Source of the DNA: Erysipelotrichaceae bacterium
GTDB taxonomy: Bacteria; Bacillota_I; Bacilli_A; Erysipelotrichales; Erysipelotrichaceae
Assembly: GCA_900754715.1 (NCBI GenBank)
Contig: CAAEDX010000144.1
Span: 1 to 6,148, forward strand
DNA: 6,148 nt
Direction: 5' to 3'
In this document: positions 6,137 through 6,148 of the stretch, piece after piece
Position numbering within the stretch: the stretch's first letter is position 1
Layout of the letters: each line of letters starts with the position of its first letter
The notes under the pieces: generated by a model
Seen by the model: only the letters and a program-made list of their open reading frames with translations
The model's database searches: none
Told to the model about the DNA's origin: nothing
Program-made: the position numbers and the translations under genes

Positions 6137-6148
6137 TTGATTTCCCCC

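Noticed and set aside
1..6148. Mobile element, CRISPR array, tRNA or rRNA
   Set aside because: No transposase or integrase motif, no regularly spaced repeats and no cloverleaf-like sequence were seen; intergenic space totals only about 250 bp.

Overview
The window reads as chromosomal DNA from a low-to-mid GC Bacillota, most likely a gut-type lineage such as Erysipelotrichia. The reasons are strong AGGAGG-type ribosome sites, a VanZ-like membrane protein, an ECF-type vitamin transporter S component, and a short single-module Ppx next to a full-length PPK1. The lineage guess is inference; no rRNA or marker gene is present. There is no IS, prophage, CRISPR, tRNA or rRNA signal, and every gap is short (longest 112 bp).

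Layout, left to right. At 1-273 (minus) lies the 5' part of a VanZ-family gene running off the left edge. Directly upstream of it on the same strand is a MocR/GabR-type regulator (275-1558): a GntR winged helix fused to an aminotransferase-like domain. The residues that normally make this fold a PLP sensor appear substituted. A 112-bp divergent promoter region (1559-1670) carries a large imperfect inverted repeat and serves both the regulator and an ECF transporter S component on the plus strand (1671-2159). A bidirectional hairpin terminator (2158-2194) separates that gene from the convergent ppk, whose stop codon lies inside the terminator. From 6136 down to 2193, all on the minus strand, are a pyridoxamine/pyridoxal kinase-like gene, a Ppx/GppA phosphatase and polyphosphate kinase PPK1. 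The ppx and ppk genes are 18 bp apart and look like one operon. The kinase is 77 bp upstream of ppx with no obvious terminator between them.

How the genes may work together. Ppx and PPK1 are the degrading and synthesising arms of inorganic polyphosphate metabolism. The S component would bind a small vitamin-like substrate and use the shared ECF energising module encoded elsewhere. Its family (HmpT/PdxU2-like), the divergent MocR regulator and the nearby B6-vitamer kinase together suggest vitamin B6 or pyrimidine-vitamer salvage, but substrate specificity cannot be read from the sequence. The most unusual point is the regulator: Arg replaces the PLP-binding Lys, His replaces the usual Tyr, and Thr replaces the usual substrate-binding Arg. 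It may therefore sense something without PLP chemistry. I saw no clear sign of an entirely new multi-gene system.
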